Of a stretch of 32,438 bases of DNA, positions 30,981-32,438 are shown piece by piece. Where the stretch lies: NCBI GenBank assembly GCA_903844155.1, contig CAIMSU010000109.1, positions 1 through 32,438 of the forward strand, written 5' to 3'. Within the stretch, counting starts at the first letter, position 1. Each line of letters starts with the position of its first letter. A program made the position numbers and the translations under genes. The DNA is from an uncultured Pseudomonadota bacterium (GTDB taxonomy: Bacteria; Myxococcota_A; UBA796; SXON01). The notes below the pieces were generated by a model. That model had not been told where the DNA came from and ran no database searches. It was given only the letters and a program-made list of their open reading frames with translations.

Positions 30981-32075
30981 ATGGCCCGCAGACCCCTGAT
31001 CGCCGCCACGGCGCTGCTCGCCTTTCTGGCAGCCGGTCATGCCCAGGCCGCCGACGGTCGCCGCATCGCGCTCGTCATCGGCATCTCCGACTACGAGCAC
31101 CTCCCCCCGACGGCGAGGGTCGACAATGCCAGGTCCGAAGCCGCGGATCTGCAACGCGTGTTGGAGCAGAGCGGCGGCTACTCGGAGGTGCGCCTCCTGA
31201 CCGACGCATCCGCCACCCTCGCGAACCTGCAGACCGCGCTCAAGGACCAGGCCGCGGCCGAGGCCGGCGTGAACGACACGTTCCTCCTGTATTTTGTCGG
31301 TGAGGGGGTTGGCGCGGACTACGGTGATCCGCGCATCCTCCTCTACGACAGCGACCCGGACGCCCTCGAGGCCACCTCGATGTCCATCGCCGATCTCGAT
31401 GGCTACATCGAGAAGTACGTGCATTGCAAGGGCTACAGCGTCGTCCTCGACGCCGCGCACGAGGGCTCCCTCAACAAGCTCGCGCTCCTTGGCCCGACCG
31501 GCGACCAGTGGCCCGGAAAAGGTCGGTCCGACTTCGTTGTTTCGGCTGCAGGCCCGCACCAGGCCGGGAAGCCCGGCGTGTTCGCCGGCGCCTTCCTCGA
31601 CGGCATCGCCGGACGTGCCGACTCCAACAGCGATGGGACAGTCACGGCGTCCGAGCTCAACAACTACCTGGTCAAGATGGTGCCCGCAGCCAGCGGCGGC
31701 GCGCAGACGCCCACCGTCGTCGCCAGCTATGACCCCACCCTCGTCCTCGCGGTGGCCCCACCGAAGGTCGCGGTCGTGGAACCGACCAGCCCGACCGCGC
31801 CGACGCCGACCCCCACAGTCGCCCACGGCCGCGTCGACAAGGCAAAGTTCGTGTTTCAAGGCGGCACACACCAGACCGTGTCCTGTGCTGGGGCCGCACC
31901 CGTGGCCTGCGATCCCGCCTGCTACGTCTGGGACGTCCCGGCTGGCGACTGCACCGTGAACATGACGGTTGGCGGCCAGGATCTCACCGGCACCATCGCC
32001 GTGCTCTACCGCGGGGCGTACGCCTGCGGGGGCTTCGAAGGTGGCCTGCGCTGCTCCAGCCCCCCGCCGCCATAG
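30981..32075 (+). CDS. Secreted caspase-fold (peptidase C14-like) protein without catalytic residues
   Basis: 364 residues. The signal peptide MARRPLIAATALLAFLAAGHAQAA precedes a caspase-like domain (about 26-240): RRIALVIGISDYEHLPPTARVDNARSEAADLQRVL is the classic start, LLYFVGEG replaces the usual YFSGHG so the catalytic His is Glu108, and VLDAAHEG replaces DACHSG so the nucleophile Cys is Ala159. The C-terminal 110 residues follow a Pro/Thr linker and contain six Cys, possibly three disulfides, in a beta-rich domain. It cannot be an active cysteine peptidase and may be a decoy, inhibitor or binding protein. Divergent from the FG-GAP surface protein gene. Confidence 0.85.
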   Translation: MARRPLIAATALLAFLAAGHAQAADGRRIALVIGISDYEHLPPTARVDNARSEAADLQRVLEQSGGYSEVRLLTDASATLANLQTALKDQAAAEAGVNDTFLLYFVGEGVGADYGDPRILLYDSDPDALEATSMSIADLDGYIEKYVHCKGYSVVLDAAHEGSLNKLALLGPTGDQWPGKGRSDFVVSAAGPHQAGKPGVFAGAFLDGIAGRADSNSDGTVTASELNNYLVKMVPAASGGAQTPTVVASYDPTLVLAVAPPKVAVVEPTSPTAPTPTPTVAHGRVDKAKFVFQGGTHQTVSCAGAAPVACDPACYVWDVPAGDCTVNMTVGGQDLTGTIAVLYRGAYACGGFEGGLRCSSPPPP

Positions 32076-32105
32076 TCCGCATCAGCGCGGGGTTTTGAGG
32101 TCCTC

Positions 32106-32165
32106 TGGGCGGCTCGCTCCCGTCCTCACGGGTTCAAGGTCGCATGCGGAACGCCGCGCCGCCCC
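32106..32165. repeat. Dispersed repeat, copy 2
   Basis: A 60-nt unit: the left end TGGGCGGCTCGCTCC (32106-32120) is identical to 18613-18627, and the right end 32143-32165 matches 18733-18755 at 19 of 23 bases. The ends are imperfect inverted repeats, with a small inner stem CCGT/ACGG. It lies between the caspase-like gene and tRNA-Sec. Confidence 0.6.
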
Positions 32166-32200
32166 CAAGCGGGAAGCGCTCGCACCCCGGAACGGACCCG

Positions 32201-32208
32201 GATACCGG
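32201..32208 (+). promoter_or_regulatory. Putative -10 box of the tRNA-Sec gene
   Basis: GATACC at 32201-32206; T32203 is exactly 12 nt before the first base of the mature tRNA (32215). Transcription would then begin on the tRNA 5' end with no leader for RNase P to remove. No -35 is evident. Confidence 0.5.
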
Positions 32209-32214
32209 GGATTC

Positions 32215-32312
32215 GGCAGGCCGTGCCGCGCTGGTGCAGGCCCCGGTCTTCAAAACCGGTCGGGGCGTCCCGGAAGGAGGCGCCCGGTGAGTTCGATTCT
32301 CATGGCCTGCCG
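32215..32312 (+). tRNA. selC: Selenocysteine tRNA, anticodon TCA
   Basis: A 98-nt tRNA with all marks of bacterial tRNA-Sec. The 8-bp acceptor stem pairs GGCAGGCC (32215-32222) with GGCCTGCC (32304-32311), with discriminator G32312. The anticodon arm is CCGGT-CTTCAAA-ACCGG with TCA at 32250-32252. The extra arm (about 32263-32287) is long, with a stem of about 7 bp. The T arm is GTGAG-TTCGATT-CTCAT. The D stem can be drawn as five pairs with one bulged A. The 3' CCA is not encoded (CCCA follows), so it must be added. It reads UGA as Sec together with SelB and a SECIS element; selA, selB, selD and any obvious selenoprotein lie outside the window. Confidence 0.95.
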
Positions 32313-32438
32313 CCCATACTTTTCGAGACCGGGCGTTTCCGGCCTGTTTCGCGCGGAGAACGCCGATTTACTCGCTTGCGTTTCGGGTCGTTCGAGGGCG
32401 TTTCGGGAGCCGTTGGACGTCTCCCGATGTACCCGGGA
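32313..32438. other. Window end without recognisable gene
   Basis: After tRNA-Sec no reading frame with coding character is seen. GGCGTTTC occurs at 32332-32339 and again at 32397-32404, with GCGTTTCGGG variants between them. There is no T-run that would mark a terminator. Confidence 0.4.

Overview
The window is a continuous stretch of GC-rich chromosome, most likely from a member of the Myxococcota (delta-proteobacterial type). The lineage clues are two secreted proteins ending in MYXO-CTERM-like tails (Cys-Gly, hydrophobic stretch, Arg cluster), MopE-type Asp-rich metal-binding repeats, many small lipoproteins and a lipopolysaccharide-export ATPase, which makes it Gram-negative. No phage, IS element, CRISPR or plasmid gene is visible. 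Coding density is high, with many 4-nt ATGA/GTGA overlaps.

Layout. 1-3.7 kb: cyclophilin lipoprotein, cytochrome c, TrmO, a DUF2059 protein, a receiver-like protein and a PD40 beta-propeller lipoprotein. 3.7-9.7 kb: envelope proteins, namely an M23 peptidase with ten MopE repeats, a DUF1003 membrane protein, a cell-wall amidase lipoprotein with a dead transglycosylase-like module, and a von Willebrand A protein. 9.7-12.7 kb: LptB, divergent from a nitrilase-family amidase and an RNA m5U methyltransferase. 12.7-18.5 kb: a subtilase with a polytopic membrane tail coupled to a 68-aa beta protein, then a four-gene overlapping unit (anchored coiled-coil protein, ABC permease, ABC ATPase, CaiB-type CoA-transferase). 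18.5-20.2 kb: a 526-nt gene-free region with a large hairpin, a repeat and paired operator-like sites ahead of a second M23 peptidase. 20.2-27.5 kb: an 11-gene same-strand metal cluster, csoR to arsC, joining copper export (CopA, Met-rich membrane-HMA fusion, HMA-like protein, ferredoxin, metal-binding lipoprotein) to arsenic detoxification (ArsR, aquaporin, ArsC). 27.5-32.1 kb: two unrecognised proteins, an FG-GAP/MopE surface protein and a caspase-fold protein that lacks both catalytic residues. The window ends with a selenocysteine tRNA gene.

Three sequence-level signals go beyond gene content. (1) Two near-identical 29-bp palindromes sit inside two unrelated genes. Both are read in the same frame and add the peptide GD-x-SKAT-x-SLLI-x-P to conserved enzymes, much like Rickettsia palindromic elements; a third, larger hairpin at 18.6-18.7 kb shares the core and the potential peptide. 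(2) Seven protein genes and the tRNA-Sec gene carry a TA dinucleotide exactly 12 nt before the first base of the start codon or mature tRNA, in seven of the eight cases preceded by GA (GATA). That is the spacing expected if the -10 box makes transcription begin at the first base of the gene (leaderless). Genes with a Shine-Dalgarno sequence instead have a -10-like box further upstream. (3) A near-palindromic CsoR-type operator fills the 17-bp spacer of the promoter heading the copper-arsenic cluster.
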